Shown: positions 1-7,636 of the stretch, one piece after another | Layout of the letters: every line of letters starts with the position of its first letter | Position numbering within the stretch: position 1 is the stretch's first letter | Virus record (IMG/VR): IMGVR_UViG_3300004457_000020 | Location: 1-23,027 of that record | Direction: 5' to 3' (one strand) | Length of the DNA: 23,027 nucleotides | Source of the DNA: a virus | Notes under the pieces: model-generated | The model's database searches: none | Seen by the model: the letters and a program-made list of their open reading frames with translations, nothing else | Told to the model about the DNA's origin: nothing | Made by a program: the position numbers and the translations under genes

Positions 1-941
1 CCAGCCCCACTGGGGTTGTTGCGCTGGCTTAGGGGAACGACCGCTTCGGGTCCATCCTCACCAATCATAGCGAGTGTAGGTTTGTTGACAATACCACCTT
101 TAGCAAGCATAGGTATAGACCAACTGCTTAAATCTATACCTACACTACCACCGCCAAGAAATTCGGGGATAGCAACTGAAAAGTTAATACCACTAAAAAG
201 GTCGTTTATAAGACCTATAACTCCGTTTACAGCCCATTTTACCCCATCAACTAAACCTTGACCTATACCCCATAACGCATCACCAGCACCCGTCGCAAGG
301 TTTTTCCAAAAATCAATAGTAAATAAATCGGGAAGAGAAGGTATTGCATCCCACATGCTTGAAAATAAACCTGTAATATAACCCCATGCGGTACTAAATA
401 CGCTTATAATCGCAGTACCAACACCAATAAAGGCTGTTACTACAAAACTAATTGCATTTCCTATTGGTGTAAATACATTATCATTTACCCAAGTCCAAGC
501 CGCACGAAGACCATTCATAAATGAAGTACCTATTGCGCTGGCGGTTTCACCTAACCAAGATAAACCATCACCAATTGGCGAAAATACATTAGCATTTATC
601 CAATCCCAAGCCGCACCAAGACCATCCATAAATAAAGTAGCCATAGCGTCGAATAAGTCACCTGCTACTGTTATAGCAAGTGCTATTGGCTTGAAAAAAT
701 TATCATCTATGTATAGCCATATTGCATCCCAAATGGCAAGAGCATTTGTTTTAAAATCCTCCCACGATTCTTTAACCCCATCAAACCAATCTTTAAAAGG
801 TTGAATAAAATTATCATTTATCCATGTTCCTATATCTTTGAAAACTTTTCCAGCCGCTTGACCAAAACCGGATATACCCCCCGGTAAACCTCCTATGAAT
901 GTTGCCAATGAACCCATTGTTGTTAAGATTGCTGTTACCAT
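1..941 (-). CDS. Tape measure protein (partial, 3' end outside window)
   Basis: This reading frame begins at ATG 941 and stays open to the left edge (313 residues seen). The start overlaps the preceding stop codon as TAATG, with AAGGTG just upstream. The sequence is rich in Gly, Ala, Trp and Phe with hydrophobic stretches. Residues 281-305 read KGGIVNKPTLAMIGEDGPEA followed by VVPLS, a hallmark of phage tail tape measure proteins (known family pattern). The tape measure spans the tail lumen, sets tail length and leaves during DNA entry. Residues 40-162 hold four copies of a roughly 37-residue repeat centred on W(I/V)NDN(V/F)F.P. Its place directly after the chaperone pair is the classical one. 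The hallmark motif is reached only about 280 residues from the start, so the protein may be short for its family unless much lies beyond the edge. The identity is well supported; the total length is unknown. Confidence 0.88.
   Translation of the reverse strand, partial: MVTAILTTMGSLATFIGGLPGGISGFGQAAGKVFKDIGTWINDNFIQPFKDWFDGVKESWEDFKTNALAIWDAIWLYIDDNFFKPIALAITVAGDLFDAMATLFMDGLGAAWDWINANVFSPIGDGLSWLGETASAIGTSFMNGLRAAWTWVNDNVFTPIGNAISFVVTAFIGVGTAIISVFSTAWGYITGLFSSMWDAIPSLPDLFTIDFWKNLATGAGDALWGIGQGLVDGVKWAVNGVIGLINDLFSGINFSVAIPEFLGGGSVGIDLSSWSIPMLAKGGIVNKPTLAMIGEDGPEAVVPLSQRNNPSGA
456..824 (-). repeat. Four approx. 37-residue repeats inside the tape measure gene
   Basis: The core motif recurs at residues 40 (WINDNFIQPF), 76 (LYIDDNFFKPI), 114 (WINANVFSPI) and 151 (WVNDNVFTPI). 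The last two copies are also alike in DNA (around 485-532 and 595-642 on the plus strand, about 111 bases apart), which points to recent in-frame duplication. Confidence 0.75.
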
Positions 942-1243
942 TATTCAGCACCTTCCCAATCTAAAAACGAATAATCTAATTTCACCATTTCCCTGTCACC
1001 TGCTTTTGCTTGTTGCTTGTTTTGTTTGTTTTGTTTGTTTTGTTCTTCGGTTCCAACCATCGCCCAAACGAGTGATTGCTTGAATAATCGAGGGGGCATT
1101 GAGTAAACTTCAAGCAAGGATATTGAGTAGTGTTTAGCAATTGTATAAGCCCAAAGTTCTACTTGAGTTGTTAAATCCTTTTCACTGTCAATTTTATTCT
1201 TGCTTAGAAACTTCTGCACCCTCACTTTGTCGGCTTCGTAAAC
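941..1243 (-). CDS. Tail assembly chaperone, frameshift extension (gpT-like)
   Basis: This open frame lies -1 to the upstream 123-residue gene and continues past that gene's stop to TAA at 943-941. It is probably not an independent gene: the only early start is a GTG at 1225 with no clear ribosome-binding site. The frame is open upstream through the slippery run, reading V-Y-E-A-D-K before that GTG. A -1 slip at the seven-G run would join 117 residues of the upstream protein to about 100 residues here, giving a product of about 217 residues. A gpG/gpGT-like pair between tail tube and tape measure is the standard arrangement in long-tailed phages (known). The sequence contains a low-complexity QNK repeat (about residues 62-72 of the stand-alone frame) and a Trp-rich end. 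It would act in loading the tape measure during tail assembly. Confidence 0.78.
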   Translation of the reverse strand, partial: VYEADKVRVQKFLSKNKIDSEKDLTTQVELWAYTIAKHYSISLLEVYSMPPRLFKQSLVWAMVGTEEQNKQNKQNKQQAKAGDREMVKLDYSFLDWEGAE

Positions 1244-1593
1244 CCCCCCTGCAAAGCCTCCGCCATCTCGTTAGGTTGCGGTAGCACTTTGGAAAGTTGC
1301 TCACCGACATAACCCTTGAGTGACAGTAACTCTTCTGTTGTCAAGGAGGGATTAGTTTTTGTGACCCAATGGGTAAATGCGAATTTCCAATAACCTTTCA
1401 AATTGAGAGATACATCGCCGTTTGATACATTAAACATAGTCTGTGCGGCGGCTTGGATGTCAAGGAATGATATTTCACGAACCCAAACTTCGATGACAGC
1501 ACTTTCGTCTTCGGGGTCAACCCGAATCGTATGCTTAGTTACATCGTCATTCTTCAATAATAGGCTCTTGTTCATCACTACTTGTTTTTTCAT
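1222..1593 (-). CDS. Tail assembly chaperone, zero-frame product (gpG-like)
   Basis: This gene encodes 123 residues and starts at ATG 1593 behind GGAAGTGA, overlapping the end of the preceding SAP-domain gene by 47 bases. A second ATG at residue 7 (1575) is possible, but GTGA sits too close to it. The protein has an N-terminal beta-like part (TIRVDPEDESAVIEVWVREI) and then a helical part, the layout of tail assembly chaperones that bind the tape measure and are absent from the finished virion. The call rests mainly on position (between tail tube and tape measure), size and the -1 overlap with the next frame; sequence similarity alone is weak. Confidence 0.72.
   Translation of the reverse strand: MKKQVVMNKSLLLKNDDVTKHTIRVDPEDESAVIEVWVREISFLDIQAAAQTMFNVSNGDVSLNLKGYWKFAFTHWVTKTNPSLTTEELLSLKGYVGEQLSKVLPQPNEMAEALQGGFTKPTK
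1243..1249 (-). promoter_or_regulatory. Probable -1 ribosomal frameshift slippery site (GGGGGGG)
   Basis: On the minus strand the codons are CAG GGG GGG TTT, so the seven Gs form an X XXY YYZ heptamer (G GGG GGG) in the zero frame. Zero-frame reading ends at TGA 1224-1222, while the -1 frame is open to 941. An SD-like GGAGG lies 7 bases upstream (1257-1261), an element known to stimulate -1 frameshifting in some bacterial genes. I see no obvious downstream hairpin. Confidence 0.7.
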
Positions 1594-2017
1594 TCATTTC
1601 ACTTCCATTGGTTACAGCCACCTCTTCGGTGGGGGCATCCGGTGTTTCTTCGGGGGCTACCTCTTCGGTAGGGCCGTCAGTCACTCCTGCGTCGTTTTGT
1701 TTGAGTCGAAGTACAAGTTCGGCTTTAGTGCCATAAACAGGCAAGCCTTGTTCTTTACATTGTGTCTTCAATTCAACGACCGTTAGGGAATCGTACTGCT
1801 GGATTTCAGCAGGGAATGGTGAAGGTAATTCTTCTTGCACCAATGAGTTAATCTCTTCAACAGGGTTAGCAAGTATGTTAGAAACATGTGCGTGGATAGC
1901 ATGATTATCCATTAGTTTAATCATATTATCACTAAACTTAACACCGTTTGCTTTGCATATCCATTGAGCATATCCAAGCGCACCGAGGCGATTATATTTT
2001 TGAAGTGATTGTTTCAT
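1547..2017 (-). CDS. Tail-region protein with a SAP-like domain
   Basis: The protein has 156 residues. Residues about 75-108 read like a SAP domain: LTVVELKTQCKEQGLPVYGT followed by KAELVLRL, with the typical helix-turn-Gly-Leu-Pro-x-x-Gly-Thr-Lys-x-Glu-Leu core. SAP domains are small helical modules that often bind DNA or proteins. The N-terminus is helical (about 1-70) and the C-terminal 45 residues are very acidic, with a repeated TEEVAPEE/TEEVAV pattern. It follows the tail tube gene and overlaps the chaperone gene, so a role in tail assembly or as a chaperone partner is plausible but inferred. The start at ATG 2017 follows TGTGAGATT, where the upstream stop codon is part of the junction sequence. 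Confidence 0.7.
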   Translation of the reverse strand: MKQSLQKYNRLGALGYAQWICKANGVKFSDNMIKLMDNHAIHAHVSNILANPVEEINSLVQEELPSPFPAEIQQYDSLTVVELKTQCKEQGLPVYGTKAELVLRLKQNDAGVTDGPTEEVAPEETPDAPTEEVAVTNGSEMNEKTSSDEQEPIIEE

Positions 2018-2026
2018 AATCTCACA

Positions 2027-3952
2027 TCAATACTTTGGCACTGCGTCAGTTGCTAAAACCTTGATAGACTTTGGCATAATTTTGAGTGTGGATTTTACTA
2101 CACCTTTGTCTTCGGGGATTTGAAGTGGTGCTTCGATGATGTAATAATCATCAATCAATATAACCATTTTTTCACCAGTAAGGTTCTTTTCAAATATAAT
2201 ACGGATTTGGTTGGTGGTTGAGTCACCTTCACCATTAACACTAAACTCGGTTCCTGTACGCATTTTATGGTAAAATAACGGGTCATCAACTGCGATTTCC
2301 ATTGTCATTTCATACGATGTTTGACCTTCAATCATAAGACTTGCGTTTCTTGCACCAGCGAATGGTACTTGGTCGGTAGAAACGGAACTTGCTTGATAGT
2401 GTCCGTTGATGGTATGGAATGCTTGCATACCTGTTTGACCTGTCAAACTAAATGACATGACTTGAGCAACTTGCTGTCCGGCCAATGCGATACTACCGTT
2501 GTAAAACATAAACGGTTTCTGTGTACCCAATGCAATGCCGGACTCAATACGCTTTTGTGCTGTATGAGCAGTGTCATCAAACATACGGTGAGAGGCATAT
2601 CGTGAATTAGTTCCTTCTAAACGACCAGTATCAGTGTAACAAAGAGCCGCATTGAAGTTTACCGACAGTTTTAGTGCCGCATCATTGTCTGTACTCATAG
2701 TCCAATCTGTAACTTTACAGCCACGGAATACACGAGTCAACTCTTTTGTATCTCCGACTCCACCATCTATGGTTGATTCATCAGTGTCCATATCTCGTCG
2801 GCGTTGAGATACTTCAAGAGCAAATGAAGGTTGAGAACTGCGAGAGAAAAGAAGTCGAGTAACTGGATTTGTAATTACACCCGCTGATGTTACTATAACG
2901 GGTTTAGAACCGGTAGTGTCGGGGTCACGAAGTTTTACATCTGTATCAACCAAGTGTGGGTAAGCCAAAGGTTCATCCAAATATACTCTAAAATCACTTG
3001 CGTGTTGGGATATTCCGATAACACGGCGCACTTCGTGTGGTTTAGCGTTATCAAACAAAAAATCAGTCATATTTCCCGCCCATGCTGATGATGAGTCTGC
3101 ATCGGGTTCATGGTCGCTTACAATAGGAACGAGGGGTGCATCATCACGAATCTCCAAGTAATCTCCAACTGCTATTGCAACACTTGATTGTAAAGTTGTA
3201 GCATCTAAATCAAGGTATGATTGACCTGCGAGTGATGCATTGGCAAGTTGAGTAGTTTGACTACCGGTATCGGGTGAGTTAATCAATTCATTTCCAAGAC
3301 AGTATTTGAGCCAACGAGCAGAATGCATAGCGACTTCAAATGAGCCGCCTTCATTGGTAATTTTACCGGGAACTTGAACAGCCGCATCACGGCCAAGTCC
3401 TACAACATGAAATCGCTTAAGGTCTATTTTGGTTTCCGGTAGGGTGATAGCCGAAGCAATACCCAAGAACTGGTCTGTTTTGACTCTTTCATTCGCTGTT
3501 GTGTGTGTCATTGCTACATCCATTGGCGGAGTTTTGTAAGGTAGGATTTCAAATGTATTACCCGGACCCATAGTTTCCATTGCTGGTGTAAGCATTGCGG
3601 GGGTAATTTTTAATTTTATACCATCATTTTCAACAATAGTAAAAATACGCCCATTACTGGCTAAGTCAGTTAGTAAAACATCATCAGCATTTTGGTCGCT
3701 ATGCCCTTCGGTCCAAACCAGTTGAGAGCCAACCAACATATTTTTTGGGTATTTTAATTTATGGTCGCTATCAAATAATGTTGTATTAACTTGTGCTTTA
3801 AATTGTAATTCTGTAATATTATTTGCCGCCGCAATGACCTTTATTCCGACATCACATGTACCGTCAGTAGCCGGACCGACTCGAATTATCATACCTGTTT
3901 CCGGTGCAAAAGATACTTCTGCTAAATCTCCCTTATACACTGTACTTGGCAT
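2027..3952 (-). CDS. Major tail (tube) protein, enlarged
   Basis: This is a protein of about 641 residues. I chose ATG 3952, preceded by GAGTTGAT; a TTG at 3961 also exists but lies inside that element. The beta-rich C-terminal third (ASLMIEGQTSYEMTMEIAVD ... MVILIDDYYI ... KGVVKSTLKIMPKSIKVL) matches the general pattern of tail tube subunits, which stack as hexameric rings around the tape measure. The central part (about 240-350) looks like an inserted beta module (SYLDLDATT, VGDYLEIRDD, DFRVYLDEPL), which would explain a size two to three times that of usual tube proteins. Position supports the call: terminator upstream, chaperones and tape measure downstream. A sheath protein is an alternative, but no separate tube gene follows. 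Confidence 0.7.
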   Translation of the reverse strand: MPSTVYKGDLAEVSFAPETGMIIRVGPATDGTCDVGIKVIAAANNITELQFKAQVNTTLFDSDHKLKYPKNMLVGSQLVWTEGHSDQNADDVLLTDLASNGRIFTIVENDGIKLKITPAMLTPAMETMGPGNTFEILPYKTPPMDVAMTHTTANERVKTDQFLGIASAITLPETKIDLKRFHVVGLGRDAAVQVPGKITNEGGSFEVAMHSARWLKYCLGNELINSPDTGSQTTQLANASLAGQSYLDLDATTLQSSVAIAVGDYLEIRDDAPLVPIVSDHEPDADSSSAWAGNMTDFLFDNAKPHEVRRVIGISQHASDFRVYLDEPLAYPHLVDTDVKLRDPDTTGSKPVIVTSAGVITNPVTRLLFSRSSQPSFALEVSQRRRDMDTDESTIDGGVGDTKELTRVFRGCKVTDWTMSTDNDAALKLSVNFNAALCYTDTGRLEGTNSRYASHRMFDDTAHTAQKRIESGIALGTQKPFMFYNGSIALAGQQVAQVMSFSLTGQTGMQAFHTINGHYQASSVSTDQVPFAGARNASLMIEGQTSYEMTMEIAVDDPLFYHKMRTGTEFSVNGEGDSTTNQIRIIFEKNLTGEKMVILIDDYYIIEAPLQIPEDKGVVKSTLKIMPKSIKVLATDAVPKY

Positions 3953-3962
3953 GTTAATCAAC

Positions 3963-4412
3963 TCATGGTATTGCTTCTGCGAGAATTACTACTTCTATTT
4001 GGAATGTCATTCGGAATAATTGTTTACTGCGGTCGGAAAGGTCGGTGCGAGTTTTGAAAACTAAACGGTCAAAACTTACTCCATCTCCCTTTCTTTTGCT
4101 GTGAACAACCCTCCGCACTTCGTTCTCAAGTGATTGCAGATGCTTCCTACCCTTAATTGTTCGCATGTCAACAGTGATATTTATACGGGATGTTACGAAA
4201 TCATAAAACAATTCCGGTGCTTCTTCGTTGTGTGCTGTCTCATAACATAACACATAATCATGCCGTTGAAGGTCAAGACGCTTACCTCTTTCCGGTGAAG
4301 TGTCTGCAATATCAAGCACTATAGGGCGGATATTGGATGTATTAGCCCTATTCCATTCAGTTTGAAACAGCCCTATAACGACATCAAGTGATTCAGTCCA
4401 TGTTGCGACCAT
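3963..4412 (-). CDS. Neck / tail terminator-like protein
   Basis: The protein is about 149 residues long. The start is taken as ATG 4412, overlapping the upstream stop as TGATG with GGTGG upstream; TTG 4415 is the alternative. It has an alternating alpha-beta pattern, with a central helix rich in Arg and Lys (KGRKHLQSLENEVRRVVHSK) and a final strand FRMTFQIEVVILAEAIP. This resembles tail completion and terminator proteins, which cap the tail tube and join it to the head (family pattern from memory). The position between connector genes and tail tube agrees. No catalytic motif is seen. Confidence in the exact neck role is moderate. Confidence 0.6.
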   Translation of the reverse strand: MVATWTESLDVVIGLFQTEWNRANTSNIRPIVLDIADTSPERGKRLDLQRHDYVLCYETAHNEEAPELFYDFVTSRINITVDMRTIKGRKHLQSLENEVRRVVHSKRKGDGVSFDRLVFKTRTDLSDRSKQLFRMTFQIEVVILAEAIP

Positions 4413-4786
4413 CAAATACCACCTTCAACTTTTTCACTAAGTGCTTTATAATTTAAAGGAATAATAAAACCACCTTTATATTCAAGGTTATTTTCCGCTA
4501 TTTTAGGATTCTGCCGTAACATTGCATCATCAGTGGCTTTCAAAAGTTTCTCCATTTCTTTTTCACTTGCTTGTTTTTTACTTGAAGTGTTAAAGTAATC
4601 ACTCTCTCTTTTTTGTAACCCTTGAGCAGTAGCCTCTATTTGCATCATTCGTTCTCGGAAATCTTTGGGATTTTGAGTAAACTCTTCACGCATTTGTTCT
4701 TGAAAAAACCTATCTTTAAGATACATTTCAATAATACCAGCGTGAAGTTCATTTCCGCCTTTTTTGGAATCACGGTTAATACTCAC
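4412..4786 (-). CDS. Hypothetical neck-region protein
   Basis: This 124-residue protein starts with GTG 4786, overlapping the stop of the connector gene as GTGA. It is strongly charged and mostly helical (EMYLKDRFFQEQMREEFTQN, then a Lys/Glu-rich stretch), with no membrane segment or cysteines. Its slot between connector and terminator is where HK97 gp10-like head-tail joining proteins or minor tail proteins usually sit, but I do not recognise the sequence. The C-terminus contains KGGFIIPLNYKAL, which could form a short beta hairpin. No function is assigned. Confidence 0.6.
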   Translation of the reverse strand: MSINRDSKKGGNELHAGIIEMYLKDRFFQEQMREEFTQNPKDFRERMMQIEATAQGLQKRESDYFNTSSKKQASEKEMEKLLKATDDAMLRQNPKIAENNLEYKGGFIIPLNYKALSEKVEGGI

Positions 4787-6357
4787 TCAAAGACCACCAT
4801 TTCAACATACTTTGGTAGGGTTCGGTCAATTTCGGCTTGGTAGAGTTGCACCTTGCTTGCAAGGTCAATGTTCTGTGTTCCTTCGGGGATAAGCACTGAA
4901 CGGTCATCGGACATAAGTAATTCAATTGCTACCATCTTAGTGCAGACATCTTCAATTGCTTTTTCTAAATATCTTTCACCGTAAATGTAACTGGTTTTGA
5001 TTGCATTCCATTCAAAGAACGGATAGGAGTTGTTGAAGTAAATAATACCCATTTCAAAGTCACACCACCAGTCACGGAGTCGGCCACTGTCACCACTACC
5101 ACTACCGCCCTGTAGGTCAACTACGAGTGATTGTTGAGTGATTGTGCCAGTAATAGCATCTAAAGCACCGGTAACTGCTGTACATCCTGTAAACGATGTA
5201 GCAGTTTTACCTGTATATCCGAATACATCACCGCTTGCATCTATGGCTACACCAGCATTTACAAAGTCTGTAGTGGATGCAACATTGATTGTAGTCGCAG
5301 AAACATTGGCATCATAACTACTAAAAGTAGTAGTAGCCGAAGTTGTTTGGTCTATTTCAATATCCGAAGTTGTAGTAACAATGCTACATACTTCACCACT
5401 TTTTACACCCCTCATACTTGTAACCTTAACAACACCAGTGCCGTAATCAGCATTTGCCGTAGCATAAAACTCGTTATGAATAGCAACATTTGAAGTTGAG
5501 CCTTCTAAAGTAAAAGCAGGTACAAACTCTACAGCCGCTTTGCTTACACGGTCTTCTTTGTTTATGAGGTCAGCAAAGTTTTGAGCAACAGCGGTGGCAT
5601 CAAAGTCATCACGCCACTGTCCTGTACCTGTTCCTTGAGTAAGAGTGGCTACGCTACCATTACCGGGTGACATGTAGATGCTTGCCGAAGCAAGGTCGGA
5701 GACATCATTAAAGTTGATACGGGCTTCTGCCGCACCAATTTCACGGTAATCAGCGCCTTGCCATAATTCAAGGCGAAGGATTTGTTGAATATTCCTAAAA
5801 AGCAGGGGTGCAGTGCCGACATAATCAGTATAGTATCGTCGTCGGTATGGTTTGTAGGTATCGAAATTGATATACTCGGCTGAAACCAAATAAGGTCGCC
5901 AAGCGTTGCGAGTAAGATTGTCTATGCGGTCTTGCATTTTGAGAATAACATGGTCCACTTTGTCTTTTGTCATACCACGAGTACGACCATTACTAAACGA
6001 TGCTTGATTTTGCACATAGGTGTTGTCAGTGGCTTCATAAGTAGCCGCCGTAATACTACCAGTAAAAGCCAGTTTTACACCACTGGCTGAACTGGTGATA
6101 GCGGTAATAACTTTTTCAAAACCCATAGGGTCAGTATCGGAGTATATCAGTATGGTATCACCCACACTGAATCCTATATTTCGATAGTCGCCACCAGTAA
6201 CAAACACACCATCAGTTGCACTGTCGGAACTTACAAGAACAGCCTCACTTGGGCCAATGTCGAGTAGGTCAGCGACTTTTTGGGCGGTAGTGTACACAGT
6301 TTCGGAGGGGTAGAGAGGCCGAGTTTCCGGCTCACCGGGACTGAATACTATTGGCAC
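4783..6357 (-). CDS. Head-tail connector/adaptor protein with inserted beta domains
   Basis: The protein has 524 residues and starts with GTG 6357 behind GGGAGGG. Residues about 129-207 (DKVDHVILKMQDRIDNLTRN, then WRPYLVSAEYINFD and RNIQQILRLELWQG) and the helical end (ERYLEKAIEDVCTKMVAIEL, LYQAEIDRTLPKYVEMVVFE) look like the gp6/gp15-type adaptor that docks under the portal ring. Two Ser/Thr/Ala-rich beta modules are inserted: about 36-115 (VGDTILIYSDT ... VITAITSS) and about 340-410 (ATTINVASTTDF ... FGYTGKTATSFTG). Similar modules appear in the tail tube and the 177-residue protein. The size is several times that of simple connectors because of these insertions. Identification is by position and pattern, so it is probable rather than certain. 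Confidence 0.6.
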   Translation of the reverse strand: MPIVFSPGEPETRPLYPSETVYTTAQKVADLLDIGPSEAVLVSSDSATDGVFVTGGDYRNIGFSVGDTILIYSDTDPMGFEKVITAITSSASGVKLAFTGSITAATYEATDNTYVQNQASFSNGRTRGMTKDKVDHVILKMQDRIDNLTRNAWRPYLVSAEYINFDTYKPYRRRYYTDYVGTAPLLFRNIQQILRLELWQGADYREIGAAEARINFNDVSDLASASIYMSPGNGSVATLTQGTGTGQWRDDFDATAVAQNFADLINKEDRVSKAAVEFVPAFTLEGSTSNVAIHNEFYATANADYGTGVVKVTSMRGVKSGEVCSIVTTTSDIEIDQTTSATTTFSSYDANVSATTINVASTTDFVNAGVAIDASGDVFGYTGKTATSFTGCTAVTGALDAITGTITQQSLVVDLQGGSGSGDSGRLRDWWCDFEMGIIYFNNSYPFFEWNAIKTSYIYGERYLEKAIEDVCTKMVAIELLMSDDRSVLIPEGTQNIDLASKVQLYQAEIDRTLPKYVEMVVFE

Positions 6358-6370
6358 ACATTACCCTCCC

Positions 6371-6913
6371 TCACGATTTAAGAATACTCCAAGCATCACG
6401 CATAGGAACATCACGAGAGTTCATGATACGGCGCATGTGTTCAGCCTCCTTATCGGGGTTGAACTCTTCTTCGGGCGATTTACCTGCTTGCCATCGTTGC
6501 ACTTTAGGGTCGCCATCATCTACTTTAGGGTCATCCGGTATATCATCACGGAGTTTACCTTCACTGTCAAACAAATCGGGGGTTTCGGGTTTTTCTTCAC
6601 CTGCAAACTCACCATCAATAGCGGCTCGCTCACCTTCGACATCGGGTTCGGTAAGCGATTCTTGGAGGGTTTGCCCCTCAAAGGGTAGCCTCTCGCCCAT
6701 AAACTTGAGTCCATGCTTCTCCGGGTTCTCTACAGCATCCCTCATGAGCATATCACGAGACTGTGTGAATTGTTCACCTTGAACATCGTTACCAGCATCA
6801 CGGAGAGAAGAAGCGGCTTGCTTATTCGCCCATTGTTGAAGGCGCATTTCTTCACCACCTGCGGTGAGAATTTTCTGTCGGTTTGGCTGTAATGCTTTAA
6901 TTAAAATCTTCAT
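6371..6913 (-). CDS. Hypothetical acidic head-region protein
   Basis: The protein has 180 residues, with ATG 6913 preceded by GTGATACT. It is hydrophilic and strongly acidic in the middle (about 85-160, rich in Asp, Glu and Pro), with a helical N-terminus (EEMRLQQWANKQAASSLRDA) and no cysteines. The last residues, VPMRDAWSILKS, carry an MxxAWxxLK motif that recurs in three other small proteins of this window. It lies between the Zn-ribbon genes and the connector, so it is probably virion-associated or an assembly factor. I do not recognise a family. Confidence 0.65.
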   Translation of the reverse strand: MKILIKALQPNRQKILTAGGEEMRLQQWANKQAASSLRDAGNDVQGEQFTQSRDMLMRDAVENPEKHGLKFMGERLPFEGQTLQESLTEPDVEGERAAIDGEFAGEEKPETPDLFDSEGKLRDDIPDDPKVDDGDPKVQRWQAGKSPEEEFNPDKEAEHMRRIMNSRDVPMRDAWSILKS

Positions 6914-6922
6914 AGTATCACA

Positions 6923-7102
6923 TCAGTATTGTGGTTCAAAGCCGGGTTGTTCCATCGCCGCCCTACAATGAGGACATGAGTTAGAGGGGTTACGCATACC
7001 TGCGGGTGCATCAAAATAACCCCCACAGTTCCTACATTCGTGTCCAACAATTTCGCCTTCACGAGCCTTTAAAATCTTCCACGCTTCATTCATTGCTTTC
7101 AT
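6923..7102 (-). CDS. Small zinc-ribbon protein (AWKILK motif)
   Basis: The protein has 59 residues from ATG 7102. That start sits in CTGTGATATTATG, where the TGA is the stop of the preceding gene and GTGA serves as ribosome-binding site; a longer in-frame start at 7129 would overlap the upstream gene and has no better signal. C23-x2-C26 and C43-x2-C46 form a four-cysteine zinc ribbon (ECRNCGG ... SCPHCRA). The N-terminus MKAMNEAWKILKAREG carries the recurring AWxxLK helix. The function is unknown; it could be a minor virion or adaptor protein. Confidence 0.75.
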   Translation of the reverse strand: MKAMNEAWKILKAREGEIVGHECRNCGGYFDAPAGMRNPSNSCPHCRAAMEQPGFEPQY

Positions 7103-7106
7103 AATA

Positions 7107-7406
7107 TCACAGCCTGTTCTTTTCGTCACGGTCGCCTAAGTTGTAGTCCATTGGTTTTTCGCAACTACCACATGAGGCTCTCCATAAAAAATGGAGGAAA
7201 CCGCAGTGGACACAGCGTGTACCTGCACCAATGTTTAACACATCACCGATATTACGATTTCGGTTGCGTTGTTCCGAAGTAATACCTTTTAGTGGTTCTT
7301 CTTCGTTAATTACAGCCGAAGAACCGTAGTCTGTATCTACTTTTACGCCTTGTTTACTTGACCTTACCATATCGCTAAGGTCGAGAGAGCGCATATCAAA
7401 TCCCAT
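7107..7406 (-). CDS. Zinc-ribbon protein, hypothetical
   Basis: This 99-residue protein starts at ATG 7406 behind TGAGGTGAGTAGGT, where TGA is the stop of the previous gene. The first 60 residues are polar and without clear structure, with RNRNRN at 48-52. C65-x2-C68 and C79-x2-C82 (RCVHCGF ... SCGSCEK) make a compact zinc ribbon near the C-terminus. It lies in the head-tail region between beta-rich decoration-type genes and the connector. No family is recognised. The ribbon argues for protein-protein or nucleic-acid contact rather than catalysis. Confidence 0.75.
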   Translation of the reverse strand: MGFDMRSLDLSDMVRSSKQGVKVDTDYGSSAVINEEEPLKGITSEQRNRNRNIGDVLNIGAGTRCVHCGFLHFLWRASCGSCEKPMDYNLGDRDEKNRL

Positions 7407-7417
7407 ACCTACTCACC

Positions 7418-7621
7418 TCAAGCGAGTTGGTATGTTACCATGACAAATATATTACCCAAAACCGGGAATACTTCGGTATCAATTACAGAACTTGTACTAC
7501 TTGAATCTGCAACTGCTTGAATAAGGTCTTCAACAGCCGCCGCCCATGTAGCCGTCGCCCCTACTTCTTTAGGGGAAAAAGGGCCGAAGCACTTTACGCC
7601 AACTTTGGTTAGGGAAGCCAT
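7418..7621 (-). CDS. Small hypothetical head-region protein
   Basis: The protein has 67 residues, with ATG 7621 preceded by GGGTGACTTAG, a good ribosome-binding site. The sequence is rich in Val, Ala and Ser with a likely strand-helix-strand order (VGVKCFGPF, AVEDLIQAVADSS, VFPVLGNIFVMVTYQLA). There is a single cysteine, no signal peptide and no motif I can name. Its setting among decoration-type proteins suggests a small virion component. The coding call is supported by the start signal, tight spacing and lack of any alternative. Confidence 0.65.
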   Translation of the reverse strand: MASLTKVGVKCFGPFSPKEVGATATWAAAVEDLIQAVADSSSTSSVIDTEVFPVLGNIFVMVTYQLA

Positions 7622-7636
7622 CTAAGTCACCCGCCA

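Noticed and set aside
1017-1045. TTTGT-type tandem repeat as a regulatory or CRISPR-like repeat
   Set aside because: It is the in-frame QNK low-complexity codon repeat of the chaperone extension and has no spacers.
7103-7129. Longer start (MTKRTGCDI) for the 59-residue zinc-ribbon gene
   Set aside because: It overlaps the upstream gene without an SD, while ATG 7102 has the GTGATATT signal used elsewhere.
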